A DNA stretch of 64,000 nt from CALGKJ01 sp049322695. GTDB lineage: Bacteria; Bacillota; Clostridia; Lutisporales; Lutisporaceae. The stretch spans positions 62,001-126,000 of the forward strand of contig JBMORW010000064.1 in NCBI GenBank assembly GCA_049322695.1, read 5' to 3'. The notes beneath the pieces were generated by a model that did no database searches, had not been told where the DNA came from, and saw only the letters and a list, made by a program, of their open reading frames with translations. The position numbers and the translations under genes are program-made. Below are positions 49,609 to 57,717 of this stretch, in pieces (positions within the stretch are counted from its first letter, which is position 1; each line of letters starts with the position of its first letter).

Positions 49609-50121
49609 ATGAAAAAGCTTATTCTAATTTGTGGTCCAAATGGAGTGGGAAAAACTACTTTAACTATAGCACTAAATAGGAAGTTAATTAATTCTGCACT
49701 AGTTGAGCCTGAATGGTGTAGAATGATAAATCCGTTTTTTTTCAATGATGAAATTAATAACTTAAGTATTAGCAATATGACACAACTTCTACGAAGTTAT
49801 TTATTGTGTTCTTCTATTGAGTATGTCATATTTAACTATGGTTTTCATGGTCCTAGGAAAATGATATATGACAAGGTTATGGAGAATCTGAAAGATATCA
49901 CATTTGATTTTATACCAATAACTATAAATTGCGAAGAACAAGAGAATATTAATCGAATGATAGAAGATGAGAGAGACGAAGATAGGATTAAGAGAGCATT
50001 ATCAATAAGATATATGTATGATAAATTGGAATATCCAACTATAGATACAACTAATTTAACAGTTGAAGAGACTTTAGATAAGATAATTGATATTATAAAC
50101 AGTAAGCAGAAGGTTTATTAG
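49609..50121 (+). CDS. P-loop NTPase/kinase (cassette 14)
   Basis: This 170-residue protein starts KKLILICGPNGVGKTTLTIALN, a clear Walker A, followed by SALVEPEWCRM, a substrate-contact region, and ends in a helical lid with Arg and Asp residues. It resembles zeta-toxin or shikimate-kinase-type small kinases, without a firm match. ATG 49609 follows AAGGAG and is preferred to the in-frame ATG 49558. It is the third P-loop kinase-like cassette in the array. Confidence 0.82.
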   Translation: MKKLILICGPNGVGKTTLTIALNRKLINSALVEPEWCRMINPFFFNDEINNLSISNMTQLLRSYLLCSSIEYVIFNYGFHGPRKMIYDKVMENLKDITFDFIPITINCEEQENINRMIEDERDEDRIKRALSIRYMYDKLEYPTIDTTNLTVEETLDKIIDIINSKQKVY

Positions 50122-50169
50122 AGAAGCTGGCGTCCATGCCAGCCGCTGAAACTAGAGCTGCTATCCGTC

Positions 50170-50264
50170 GCCTAACAATGCATCTACGCTGTCGGTACAA
50201 TGCATATCTCCTTAGCTAACCGAGAGTAAGCATTCAGGGGCGTCGTAGATGTGGGACGTTAGGA
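50170..50264 (+). repeat. attC site 14
   Basis: R'' GCCTAAC, R' GTTAGGA. H3 at 50,126-50,143 (GCTGGC-GTCCAT-GCCAGC); H5 of cassette 15 about 50,281-50,300. Confidence 0.92.
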
Positions 50265-50353
50265 GACAAACTAAGCATTTGGCGCGCCGTCCTAGCGCCG
50301 TTTATATGCTCGTGCACCTACGAAGAATTGTTTTGTCTAGAGGAGGTACATAT

Positions 50354-50791
50354 ATGGTTAGGCTTGAGAGAATCACGGAAGATAATTACAAAGAGTGTTT
50401 AAACCTGAAGGTAAGAGCTGATCAGGAAAGTTTTGTATCATCAAATGCTCATTCACTGGCAAAAGCTTATGTATACTATCATATTGTCACTCCTTTTGCT
50501 GTATATGAAGATGATATCATGGTAGGTTTTATGTTGATACGCTTTAATGAAAGATTCTGTAACTACTTTATATGGCAGTTTATGATAGATGAGAGGTATC
50601 AGGGTAGAGGTTATGGGAAGGAAGCGATGATTTTGGCTATTAACTGGATGAAGACTGACGAAAGGTGCAAAGAGATTGTTTTAACGTACAAAGAAGGAAA
50701 TGAGTGTGCAGAGAAGTTATACACTCAACTAGGGTTTGTACGTTTGAATGATATAGAAGACGGTGAAATAGATATGGTACTAAGATATTAA
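50354..50791 (+). CDS. GNAT N-acetyltransferase (cassette 15)
   Basis: This 145-residue protein has the GNAT acetyl-CoA loop DERYQGRGYGKEAMILA near residue 85, the upstream FMIDE strand, and EGNECAEKLYTQLGFV near residue 116. It resembles spermidine/diamine-type acetyltransferases. The acceptor is unknown. ATG 50354 follows AGAGGAGG. Confidence 0.92.
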   Translation: MVRLERITEDNYKECLNLKVRADQESFVSSNAHSLAKAYVYYHIVTPFAVYEDDIMVGFMLIRFNERFCNYFIWQFMIDERYQGRGYGKEAMILAINWMKTDERCKEIVLTYKEGNECAEKLYTQLGFVRLNDIEDGEIDMVLRY

Positions 50792-50867
50792 GCTATATAG
50801 GGTGCTTTAGGTTTAAGGCTGCAGCGTCCTTGCTGCTCTTGGCTCTGCGGGGCTCAGTCCATCGCAG

Positions 50868-50951
50868 AGTGCCCTGCACTACTACACTCTGCTTACTAAC
50901 CAAGCCACTACGTTGTAAGCTCGCAGGCGTCGTATAATCATGACGTTATAA
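50868..50951 (+). repeat. attC site 15, 5' half degenerate
   Basis: No R'' or AATGCATCTACG block is present; the site begins near ACACTCTGCTTACTAACC and ends with a good R' GTTATAA. H3 at 50,821-50,836 (GCAGC-GTCCTT-GCTGC) is intact. Confidence 0.8.
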
Positions 50952-51078
50952 GAAACGCCCAGGAAAGTGCGCTCTCCTTGGCGCATTTTTCCCAAATGAT
51001 GTTTATATATGAATAAGCTTATATGCACTAATGTTGAAAAGCGTAAAGTAGAGATAATTTTTATTTTTGGAGGCGTCC

Positions 51079-51597
51079 ATGAATGATTTAATATTGAAAA
51101 AACCTTCTAAAGCATTAGCTGATTTAATATGGGAGTATCGCCAGGAATATTTTAGGCATGGGGAAACTAATATCAATGGGAGCTGTGGAATAGCAAGCTA
51201 TGACAATTTTAACGAATGGCTGGAGGTTGCACTTTCAATAGAAAAAGATAAATTGAGGAATAATGTCCATGCAAGCACTTTTTTTTCAATGAGAAAATCT
51301 GATAATAAAATAATCGGTTCTATTCAGCTCCGTCATTCACTTACGCCTGAATTAGAACAGCATGGCGGACATATCGGTTATGGCATTCGTCCGTCGGAAA
51401 GAAAAAAAGGTTATGGTAAACAACAATTATCACTTGTTTTAGATGTTGCAAGACAGATGGGAATACTCAAGGTTTTGATTACCTGTGATAAGGAAAATAT
51501 CGCGTCTGCCAAAACGGCAATCAGCTGCGGCGGAAGACTTGCTGGCGAGAACATATATGACAATAAACCTCAACTGATATATTGGATTGACCTGTGA
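51079..51597 (+). CDS. GNAT N-acetyltransferase, RimJ/RimL-like (cassette 16)
   Basis: This 172-residue protein has the GNAT core GHIGYGIRPSERKKGYGKQQL near residue 102 and DKENIASAKTAISCGGRLAGE near residue 140, typical of the RimJ/L-like group. N-terminal or small-molecule acetylation is possible. ATG 51079 follows TTGGAGG; the in-frame TTG 51067 lies within that site. Confidence 0.92.
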   Translation: MNDLILKKPSKALADLIWEYRQEYFRHGETNINGSCGIASYDNFNEWLEVALSIEKDKLRNNVHASTFFSMRKSDNKIIGSIQLRHSLTPELEQHGGHIGYGIRPSERKKGYGKQQLSLVLDVARQMGILKVLITCDKENIASAKTAISCGGRLAGENIYDNKPQLIYWIDL

Positions 51598-51715
51598 AAA
51601 TAAATTTTAACAATAGCAACTCATAACTAAGCTGATACCCTATAAATATCCATTCTTTCTTAATGTGTGAAATGGAAGCACCTAAGGCCCGCGGCGTCCT
51701 TGCCGCTCTTGCCTC

Positions 51716-51797
51716 TGGAGACTAAGAGCTCACAAGTTCGCACAGAAGCTTCAAAAGGCTGTAAGCTCAGGGGAGTCGTAGATGCGAATCACTATAT
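51716..51797 (+). repeat. attC site 16, degenerate at both ends
   Basis: The R'' block is missing and R' reads ACTATAT instead of GTTATAT, but CTCAGGGGAGTCGTAGATGC is clear. H3 at 51,691-51,706 (GCGGC-GTCCTT-GCCGC) is intact. The site is probably inactive. Confidence 0.78.
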
Positions 51798-51880
51798 GAC
51801 ATCTGCTCCCATATTTTGCTTGGGTACTACTATGAAGCTATGTTTTTTTGGTATAATATACATTAGGGAGTTTGAGTCAA

Positions 51881-52128
51881 ATGCCAGTAATTTCGAGGTT
51901 TAGTGGAATAGTTATTAAAATGCATTTTAATGTCATATGCCACTACATTTCCATGCTATTTATGGTGAATGTGTTAGAATAATTGATATTAGTTTAGCTC
52001 AGTTAATTGAAGGTGATTTACCCCTAAGTGCAAGGAAGCTAGTAATTTAGCGGACAAACTTACATAAAGAAGAACTTATTGAGATGTGGAATAGTAAGGA
52101 ACTCAAGCAGTTGGAAGGATTAGAGTAA
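51881..52128 (+). pseudogene. DUF4160 protein, frameshifted with an internal stop (cassette 17)
   Basis: The frame starts MPVISRFSGIVIKMHFN, the standard DUF4160 opening. After a one-base shift near 51,934 it continues PLHFHAIYGECVRIIDIS...IEGDLPLSARKLVI, is interrupted by TAG near 52,048, then reads LHKEELIEMWNSKELKQLEG to a stop at 52,126. DUF4160 genes are usually followed by DUF2442, as here, and the pair behaves like a linked module of unknown function. Two lesions make it a pseudogene. Confidence 0.85.
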
Positions 52129-52135
52129 GGGTGGT

Positions 52136-52382
52136 TGTTATATACAAAGATTCAAGATGTCATAACGCAAGAATACTTTGCTTTAATTGTTAGATTTGAC
52201 AATGGGATTCAAAAAGGTTTCATATTTTGCCAAGGCTTACAGAAATGAGGTTTGAACCTTTAAAGGATGAAGCTTTATTTAAGACTGTAAAAGTTGACCA
52301 AGGTGGATATGAAATTAGTTGGAATGATAAAGTATATCTAAGTGAATATGAGTTATGGACTTATGGTGAGATAATAGACTAG
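52136..52382 (+). pseudogene. DUF2442 protein, frameshifted (cassette 17)
   Basis: The frame reads IQDVITQEYFALIVRFDNGIQKGFIF, the DUF2442 N-terminus, then shifts frame near 52,250 and continues MRFEPLKDEALFKTVKV...ISWNDKVYLSEYELWTYG to a stop at 52,380. It follows the DUF4160 pseudogene, and a terminator comes directly after. Both partners are broken. Confidence 0.85.
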
Positions 52383-52412
52383 GGTCAGACTTATAGGTCT
52401 GACTTATTTTTT
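52383..52412 (+). terminator. Intrinsic terminator inside cassette 17
   Basis: GTCAGAC and GTCTGAC flank TTATAG, followed by TTATTTTTT. A cassette with its own terminator would block read-through to distal cassettes. Confidence 0.8.
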
Positions 52413-52466
52413 ACACTGCATATTACATTTATTAGGGTATTCCTATAAGGTTTGGGAGCAAACGTT

Positions 52467-52562
52467 ACATAACAATGCATCTACGTGGTCGGCACAAAGC
52501 CCACTCCCCTTCGCTAACCGAGAGTAAGCAATCCGGGGCGTCGTAGATGCGGACCGTTATAA
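52467..52562 (+). repeat. attC site 17
   Basis: R'' ACATAAC, R' GTTATAA, complete centre. No H3 hairpin is visible upstream, in contrast to most sites. Confidence 0.9.
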
Positions 52563-52635
52563 GACATGTGGCGGATTATTTGCACGGTCGTCCTGACCTC
52601 GCTTGCAAGGGCATTTGCTAAAGCAAAAAACTATA

Positions 52636-52803
52636 TTATAGTTCAATTAATGCCTGTTGTTTCTCATAAAGAGCTATGCCCATCACGACGAGGTCACCTT
52701 GGACATTCTTTGTAATAAACACAGGTTCAGATTCTGAATGGCAAATTTCGGCTATATCATTGAAGTTATTTCGAAGTTCAGAGATTGGTCTAATAATCGG
52801 CAT
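52636..52803 (-). pseudogene. Truncated Phd/YefM antitoxin remnant (cassette 18, reverse strand)
   Basis: The 55-codon frame (MPIIRPISELRNNFNDIAEI start) matches the antitoxin at 41,946-42,222, then ends at TAA shortly after ALIEL. The next bases match the far end of the toxin cassette (CGGTCGTCCTGACCTCGCTT), so one internal deletion removed the antitoxin C-terminus and nearly all of the toxin. The operator palindromes at 52,826-52,870 survive, so a DNA-binding half-antitoxin could still be made. Confidence 0.85.
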
Positions 52804-52825
52804 ATAAATCACTCCTTTGAGGTTA

Positions 52826-52870
52826 TCATAATTATGATAATATTATATCACGGTTATGATAAATATATGA
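52826..52870 (-). promoter_or_regulatory. Operator/promoter copy of the antitoxin remnant
   Basis: TTATCATAATTATGATAATA and CACGGTTATGATAAATATAT repeat the operators of the intact module at 42,238-42,288. Confidence 0.65.
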
Positions 52871-52945
52871 GTATAGTTTTATTAGGGTGCGCGTCTGTGC
52901 TGTTCTGCGCTGGAGCCCGCTACATAAGGATATGAGGTGACTATT

Positions 52946-53305
52946 TTGAATGAGAAGGATTTAAGAGTATCTGATTTGTTAAACATGTCATACACTTTAT
53001 GGGAGCAACATAAACATAGTTGGTCTCCAATGGAACCTGAGTATGGCAGAAATTTTATACTATATATGATTGAAGAAATCGGAGAAACAATTGCAATAAT
53101 CAAAAAGAAAGGTGAAGAAGAGATAATGAACAATCCCATTGTTAGAGAGCGGTTTATTGAAGAACTTGGGGATGTTCTAATGTATTTTACCGATGTTCTT
53201 AATAGGTTTCATATTACAGCAGAAGAATTTTCAAATGCATACAAGGATAAATATGAAGCTAATTTAAAAAGGAACTATGAAAAGCAGTATGAGGAAATTG
53301 AATAG
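52946..53305 (+). CDS. MazG-like nucleotide pyrophosphohydrolase (cassette 18/19 fusion)
   Basis: This protein of about 119 residues has the all-alpha MazG/dUTPase-like metal motifs: YMIEEIGETIAII near residue 43 and FIEELGDVLMYFTDVLNRF near residue 73 (EExxE and ExxD). It would hydrolyse non-canonical or house-cleaning nucleotides. TTG 52946 is preferred, 6 bases after GAGGTG, over GTG 52937. It has no attC between it and the antitoxin remnant; the expected site is reduced to TACATAA at 52,921. Confidence 0.85.
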   Translation: MNEKDLRVSDLLNMSYTLWEQHKHSWSPMEPEYGRNFILYMIEEIGETIAIIKKKGEEEIMNNPIVRERFIEELGDVLMYFTDVLNRFHITAEEFSNAYKDKYEANLKRNYEKQYEEIE

Positions 53306-53362
53306 CTGTCGTTTAGTGGCTGCAATCCTTGGCAATTTCTAAAGCTAGGGACACCACACGAT

Positions 53363-53456
53363 ATCTAACAACACATCTACTCTGTCACCACAAGGCACAT
53401 TCCCTCCGGTAACCGAGAATAGCATTCAGGGGTGTTGTGAGTGCGTGACGTTATAA
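53363..53456 (+). repeat. attC site 19
   Basis: R'' ATCTAAC, R' GTTATAA, with the variant centre TCCCTCCGGTAACCGAGAAT shared with site 21. H5 of the next cassette at 53,474-53,491 (CCGTGC-ATCCAT-GCATGG). Confidence 0.9.
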
Positions 53457-53511
53457 AATATATAGAGCATTTTCCGTGCATCCATGCATGGTTTACATAG
53501 GAGGTAACCAA

Positions 53512-54120
53512 TTGGAGCTATTAATCATAAGACACGGGCAATCAGAAGCGGATTTGCTGGGCAGACACGAAGGGAGAGCTGATTTTTCCCTTACAGACTT
53601 GGGAGTAAAGCAAGCAGAATTACTTTCTAACTGGATACTAGAAAAGTTTCCTCCGGACTATATATTAAGCAGTACTTTGAAGAGGGCAGTAATGACTTCT
53701 GAGATTATATCAGAGAAAACTGGAGTTAGGGTTGATTACGATGATAATCTTATGGAGTTCAATAATGGTTTACTTGCTGGATTGACCTTCGAAGAGGCCA
53801 AAGTGAAATATCCGATACCAATAGAAGGGAAAAAACCACATCAAAGATACTATGAGCAAGAAACATTGATTGAGTTTAGGGCGCGAGCAGAAGCAGTATT
53901 ATCAAGAGTAATGCATGAATATCCACCTGATAAACGAGTTATTATTGTTTCACATGGTGGGATGATAAACATGTTATTCAAAAGCTTTATGCAGTTACCA
54001 ATGAATACGGAGTATGGTATTTATAACGGAGATACAGCTGTTCATTTATGGGTTATAAATGGAAGTAATAGATACATTGGATTCATGAACAGCAGAGAGC
54101 ATCTATTATTATTGGATTAG
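53512..54120 (+). CDS. Histidine phosphatase family (phosphoglycerate-mutase-like) protein
   Basis: This 202-residue protein has the RHG phosphate pocket LIIRHGQSEADLLGRHEG (catalytic His near residue 8), LSSTLKRAVMTSEII with the second Arg, and the late IIVSHGGMINMLF His. It should be a phosphatase; the substrate is unknown. TTG 53512 after AGGAGG is favoured over ATG codons lying inside the H5 hairpin. Confidence 0.92.
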   Translation: MELLIIRHGQSEADLLGRHEGRADFSLTDLGVKQAELLSNWILEKFPPDYILSSTLKRAVMTSEIISEKTGVRVDYDDNLMEFNNGLLAGLTFEEAKVKYPIPIEGKKPHQRYYEQETLIEFRARAEAVLSRVMHEYPPDKRVIIVSHGGMINMLFKSFMQLPMNTEYGIYNGDTAVHLWVINGSNRYIGFMNSREHLLLLD

Positions 54121-54150
54121 CTGACTGACCTCCTTGTCAGCTGCTGAAAC

Positions 54151-54282
54151 TACGCTGTCGGTACAAGACACATCCCTTTGCCAACCGAGTCGGATTGATT
54201 TCGCTAAGGATATGGCGAGCATATACTAGAGCTCAATTCAATCCTGTAGGCTCAGGGGCGTCGTAGATGCGGACCGTTATAC
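54151..54282 (+). repeat. attC site 20, R'' deleted
   Basis: The sequence jumps from the H3 tail GCTGAAACT to TACGCTGTCGG, removing R'' and AATGCATC. R' GTTATAC is intact and an extra central arm is present. H3 at 54,125-54,140 (CTGAC-CTCCTT-GTCAG). Confidence 0.82.
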
Positions 54283-54347
54283 GACATTCAGCGAGTTGCC
54301 AGGCGTTCTGCCCGGATTTTTCAGAGATTATCAAAGGAGATTGGTTT

Positions 54348-54875
54348 ATGTTCAGATTTTTTAAATTGATCCATAAGGAAACAAAGCCATTACCACTCAT
54401 TCTTATTTTATTCTACTTATGCACATGGTTTTATATGCAGTATACTCAAAGAGAGATACATTATGAATACGAAGGAGTTATGTTTCAGAAAAATAATCTA
54501 GAAGATGTAGTTCCTCTAAATATTTATATTGATGGTAAATATACGATTGATTTATTTGTGGGTAATGATGAGTTCTCAGGAAAGCTCATTATAGGTGAGT
54601 ATGTTTTTGAAGAGTGCTCATTGAAATTCAACAAAAGAGGAATGGCATCTTTGGAGATGAATCCATTTGATAGAAATAGTTCAGAGTTTAATGGGATGAT
54701 ATTTATAAGCAGATTATTCAAAGAATTTACTATTGAAGTTTTTGAACAGGCTGACGATGGCGTATACAAGCCTAATGGAATATTAATTTCTGCGCCAAGC
54801 AAAAAAAGAAACGAAGCTGTCAGAATAGCTAATAAACTTATGGGAAGGGCATTAAGAGGATATCGAATAGACTAA
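54348..54875 (+). CDS. Hypothetical membrane-anchored protein
   Basis: This 175-residue protein has one N-terminal membrane helix (about residues 14-32, PLPLILILFYLCTWFYM) and a soluble domain of about 140 residues. No family is recognised. AAGGAG precedes ATG 54348. The soluble part should face outside or inside depending on the basic N-terminus (FRFFKLIHK), which favours a cytoplasmic N-terminus. Confidence 0.7.
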   Translation: MFRFFKLIHKETKPLPLILILFYLCTWFYMQYTQREIHYEYEGVMFQKNNLEDVVPLNIYIDGKYTIDLFVGNDEFSGKLIIGEYVFEECSLKFNKRGMASLEMNPFDRNSSEFNGMIFISRLFKEFTIEVFEQADDGVYKPNGILISAPSKKRNEAVRIANKLMGRALRGYRID

Positions 54876-54928
54876 CATTAGATTATTAGCGTCCTTGCCA
54901 ATCACTGAAGCTTGGGTCATCGAACGGC

Positions 54929-55023
54929 GTATAACAATGCATCTATTCTGTCACCACAAAGCATATTCCCTCCGGTAACCGAGAATAAGCATTCAGGGGT
55001 GTCGTGAGTGCGTGACGTTAGGT
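54929..55023 (+). repeat. attC site 21
   Basis: R'' GTATAAC, R' GTTAGGT. The centre is nearly identical to site 19. GTCATCGAACGGCGTATAAC is a rough inverse of the cassette start at 54,276. The H5 after it is weak (AACGCGCATCCTTGTGTG). Confidence 0.9.
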
Positions 55024-55137
55024 GACCATGCATAGAAACGCGCATCCTTGTGTGAACTATTGAAAGAAGTGTCTATGGAGATTATTTCTTGATTATTTAC
55101 AAAATATGTGAAGTTAGATGAAAGATGAGGTAATTCC

Positions 55138-55707
55138 ATGATATTATGGATTAATGGTGCTTTTGGGTCGGGAAAATCAAGTGTTGCTGAAGAGTTAAGC
55201 AGGAGCATTTCTCATTCACATGTTTATGATCCCGAACAAGTTGGCTACTTTTTATGGGACAACTTTCCTCAAGAAATGAAGAGGAAAGGCAACTTTCAAC
55301 ATATTCAAATATGGCGCGAGGTTAACTATAAGATTCTAAAGTATATTGATGACAATTACGATGGAATCATAATTGTACCAATGACGATTTACATCAGGCA
55401 GTATTATGATGAAATTATTAGTCGTTTAGCTAATGAAGGAATAAAAGTTCATCATTTCATTTTATGTGCAACGAAGCAAACAATCATAAATAGACTAATA
55501 CACCGAGGTGAAACAGAAGATTGCTGGGCTGTACAGCACATTGACAAATGCTTAACTGCATTTGATACAGAAATAACAGAAGAAAAAATCCACACAGAGG
55601 ATAGAAGCGTTAGCGATATTGTCTTGGAAATAATATCGAAAACAAGTTCATCATTATTAAGAGCAAAAAGCTGGAATGAATCAAATGTAACAAAGGACGA
55701 TACTTAA
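55138..55707 (+). CDS. TmrB-like P-loop protein
   Basis: This 189-residue protein opens MILWINGAFGSGKSSVAEEL and continues HVYDPEQVGYFLWDN, the pattern of TmrB, the ATP-binding tunicamycin-resistance protein of Bacillus. Length is close to TmrB (197 residues). It may bind or modify a nucleoside-type toxin; the substrate is unproven. GAGGTAATTCC precedes ATG 55138. Confidence 0.82.
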   Translation: MILWINGAFGSGKSSVAEELSRSISHSHVYDPEQVGYFLWDNFPQEMKRKGNFQHIQIWREVNYKILKYIDDNYDGIIIVPMTIYIRQYYDEIISRLANEGIKVHHFILCATKQTIINRLIHRGETEDCWAVQHIDKCLTAFDTEITEEKIHTEDRSVSDIVLEIISKTSSSLLRAKSWNESNVTKDDT

Positions 55708-55765
55708 ATTATTTTGAAAGGTTGCTGTCATAGCGGTTTCTGAAAAATATATGGCTCAGCCCTTC

Positions 55766-55876
55766 ATATACAATGCGCCTACGTGGACGCACAAAGCCCA
55801 TTCCCTTTCTCTAACCGAGTCAGTCGCTGCATTAGCCCAACCAAAGGGTTTACGGGCATGAGCAGGGTGTTGTAGA
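55766..55876 (+). repeat. attC site 22, R' lost
   Basis: R'' is degenerate (ATATAC) and the right half ends at GGTGTTGTAGA without GACC and R'. The centre has CCAAAGGGTTTACGGGCAT as in sites 10 and 13. Confidence 0.75.
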
Positions 55877-55948
55877 TTTTTTCTTAATTTTATATAAATT
55901 AGTGATGTGTCTAGTTATGAGTTCAAATATGCTAAGGGGGTTATTCTT

Positions 55949-56626
55949 ATGGCAATACAGCAATTAATAAAAAAATCTGCATTATTATCAGCTGCTATGA
56001 CAATAAATTGGGTAATTTTCACTGCAATTTCAATGTCGCAAATAAAACCATCTTGGTCAGATTTGGACTATTTAAAATGGGTATCAAATCCTGATGTGTT
56101 TTATACTGTTAACTATGTAAATGCAACTGTTCTAACTTTTGCTGTAGTGTGGTTATTTACATTATTATTTATGTACTTTCTTGATAAAAACAAGAAATTA
56201 GCACTGATAGGTTTAATGTTTATACCATTTTATGGTGTAATGAACATTGTTTGCTATTCCATTCAAATTACGATTGTACCTTCTATAGCTTACAATACAA
56301 TTAGGACTTCAGGGGATATATTGTTTGCTATGCAACTAGTTCAGTCAAAGAGCGAATCAGTTATAGGATTTATAAATGGCCTAGCATATTCTATTCTTGG
56401 AATTCCATCTATTATATATGGGTACATGCTATTCAAAGATATTAAAAAAATATCAGGGATATTCCTACTAATAAATGGTGCATTATGTATAATTGGTATA
56501 GTTGGGTATTTAGCAAAAAATACTATATTGGCTAGTGGAGTAATGGTAGGAGGAATAGCTTTTTTGATAAGTTTAGTATTTATAATTTTTGAATTTGGGA
56601 AAAAACAAGTGATAAAGCAGAATTAA
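55949..56626 (+). CDS. Polytopic membrane protein
   Basis: This 225-residue protein has about six hydrophobic segments and a layout like DUF4386-type membrane proteins, an uncertain match. AAGGGGG precedes ATG 55949. The upstream attC is broken, so this gene may be fixed in place and use its own promoter in the AT-rich leader. Confidence 0.72.
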   Translation: MAIQQLIKKSALLSAAMTINWVIFTAISMSQIKPSWSDLDYLKWVSNPDVFYTVNYVNATVLTFAVVWLFTLLFMYFLDKNKKLALIGLMFIPFYGVMNIVCYSIQITIVPSIAYNTIRTSGDILFAMQLVQSKSESVIGFINGLAYSILGIPSIIYGYMLFKDIKKISGIFLLINGALCIIGIVGYLAKNTILASGVMVGGIAFLISLVFIIFEFGKKQVIKQN

Positions 56627-56675
56627 TAAGAGAAGTTTAAGGAGCTGATGTCATGTCAGCCTCTGAACAAGAGGG

Positions 56676-56727
56676 CACGAGGCTTTACGACCCTGTTCAG
56701 GGGTGTCGTGAATGCGGACCGTTATAT
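56676..56727 (+). repeat. attC site 23, left half truncated
   Basis: Only CAGGGGTGTCGTGAATGCGGACC and R' GTTATAT remain. H5 of the next cassette at 56,746-56,760; 24 bases around it are identical to the H5 region of cassette 4 at 40,632. Confidence 0.8.
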
Positions 56728-56843
56728 GACATAGGTGCAGAGACCGCCACGTCCTGTGGCAGGTTGAGCAAGTATAGCTCTGTATTTATGTGTTAGTTAA
56801 AATACGAACTAGAGATAATTTATATAACAGTGAGGTGCGTGAA

Positions 56844-57191
56844 ATGAAAAAAAGTTTTTCTGAGGTTAAGTTATTTCAAGTGAAACCTGATAAGATGAAT
56901 GATTTTGAAGCGTTGATAACGACGATAGCTGACGAGCAAAAACAGCAAATGGGTTGTATTGACATCAAATATGTCAAGCGTTTTTTTACCATTGATGGTG
57001 TCGTTAGTGGAGAACCACCGCGAGAGTTAACCAAGATTGTTAAATGTGTTAAGTACTATTCTTATTGGGAGTTCGACAGTAAGGAGAATTATGGCAAGGC
57101 GACAGAATGGTTTTTTAAAAATCATCTCAAAGATATTCAAAAGCTGCTAATTATGCCATTTGATATTAACTGCGGATATTCAATATACTAA
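56844..57191 (+). CDS. Small protein, possible dimeric alpha-beta barrel (ABM-like)
   Basis: This 115-residue protein has the length and layout of antibiotic-biosynthesis-monooxygenase-like barrels: VKLFQVKPDKMNDFEALI, a middle strand YYSYWEFDSKENYGKATEWF and a final strand. No catalytic residues can be assigned. ATG 56844 follows GAGGTG. Confidence 0.65.
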   Translation: MKKSFSEVKLFQVKPDKMNDFEALITTIADEQKQQMGCIDIKYVKRFFTIDGVVSGEPPRELTKIVKCVKYYSYWEFDSKENYGKATEWFFKNHLKDIQKLLIMPFDINCGYSIY

Positions 57192-57451
57192 AAAAATGTT
57201 CATTGTTCAAATTCTATATGATTGTAAATAATATTTGCAATATTTATGAAGGTATAAAGCATGTTAGCTTAAAATCAAGAACTCACAAAACTATCAGAAA
57301 ATTTGCAGAGTCGGGTTGGAGTTCAATAGTTGAGCCATCAAAAGCGTTAGAAGTATTGCTAGTAAAATGTATATAATCAGAAGTTGTTTTACTACATATT
57401 TTTAGTATCGCAACATTCTTGCTGCTCTGACCTCTGTAGACACCCCACATC
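57192..57451. other. Non-coding stretch before attC 24
   Basis: About 230 bases of AT-rich sequence with no convincing gene, followed by a weak H3 (GCAACATTCTTGCTGC near 57,410-57,426). It may be a decayed gene. Confidence 0.45.
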
Positions 57452-57546
57452 TTATAACAATGCATCTAAGCTGTCGGCACAAAGCCCAAATCCCATTCGC
57501 TAACAGACAGTAAGCTCGCAGGAGTCATAGACGCGGATCGTTATAT
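57452..57546 (+). repeat. attC site 24
   Basis: R'' TTATAAC, R' GTTATAT. Centre has ATTCGCTAACAGACAGTAAGC, slightly diverged. Confidence 0.9.
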
Positions 57547-57717
57547 GTAAGGCTGAGTATAATTGCACTGAACTTGCCCGCTTGACGACTAAAGTTTTGG
57601 AAGATAATATTCTGACATAATTAATAAACAACTGAAATACAGTAGATGTTTTTTTAGATATGATATTTCAAGGGATGTATATAAAGTCTATGTGAGATGG
57701 GAGGTGAAAGATAGCAA

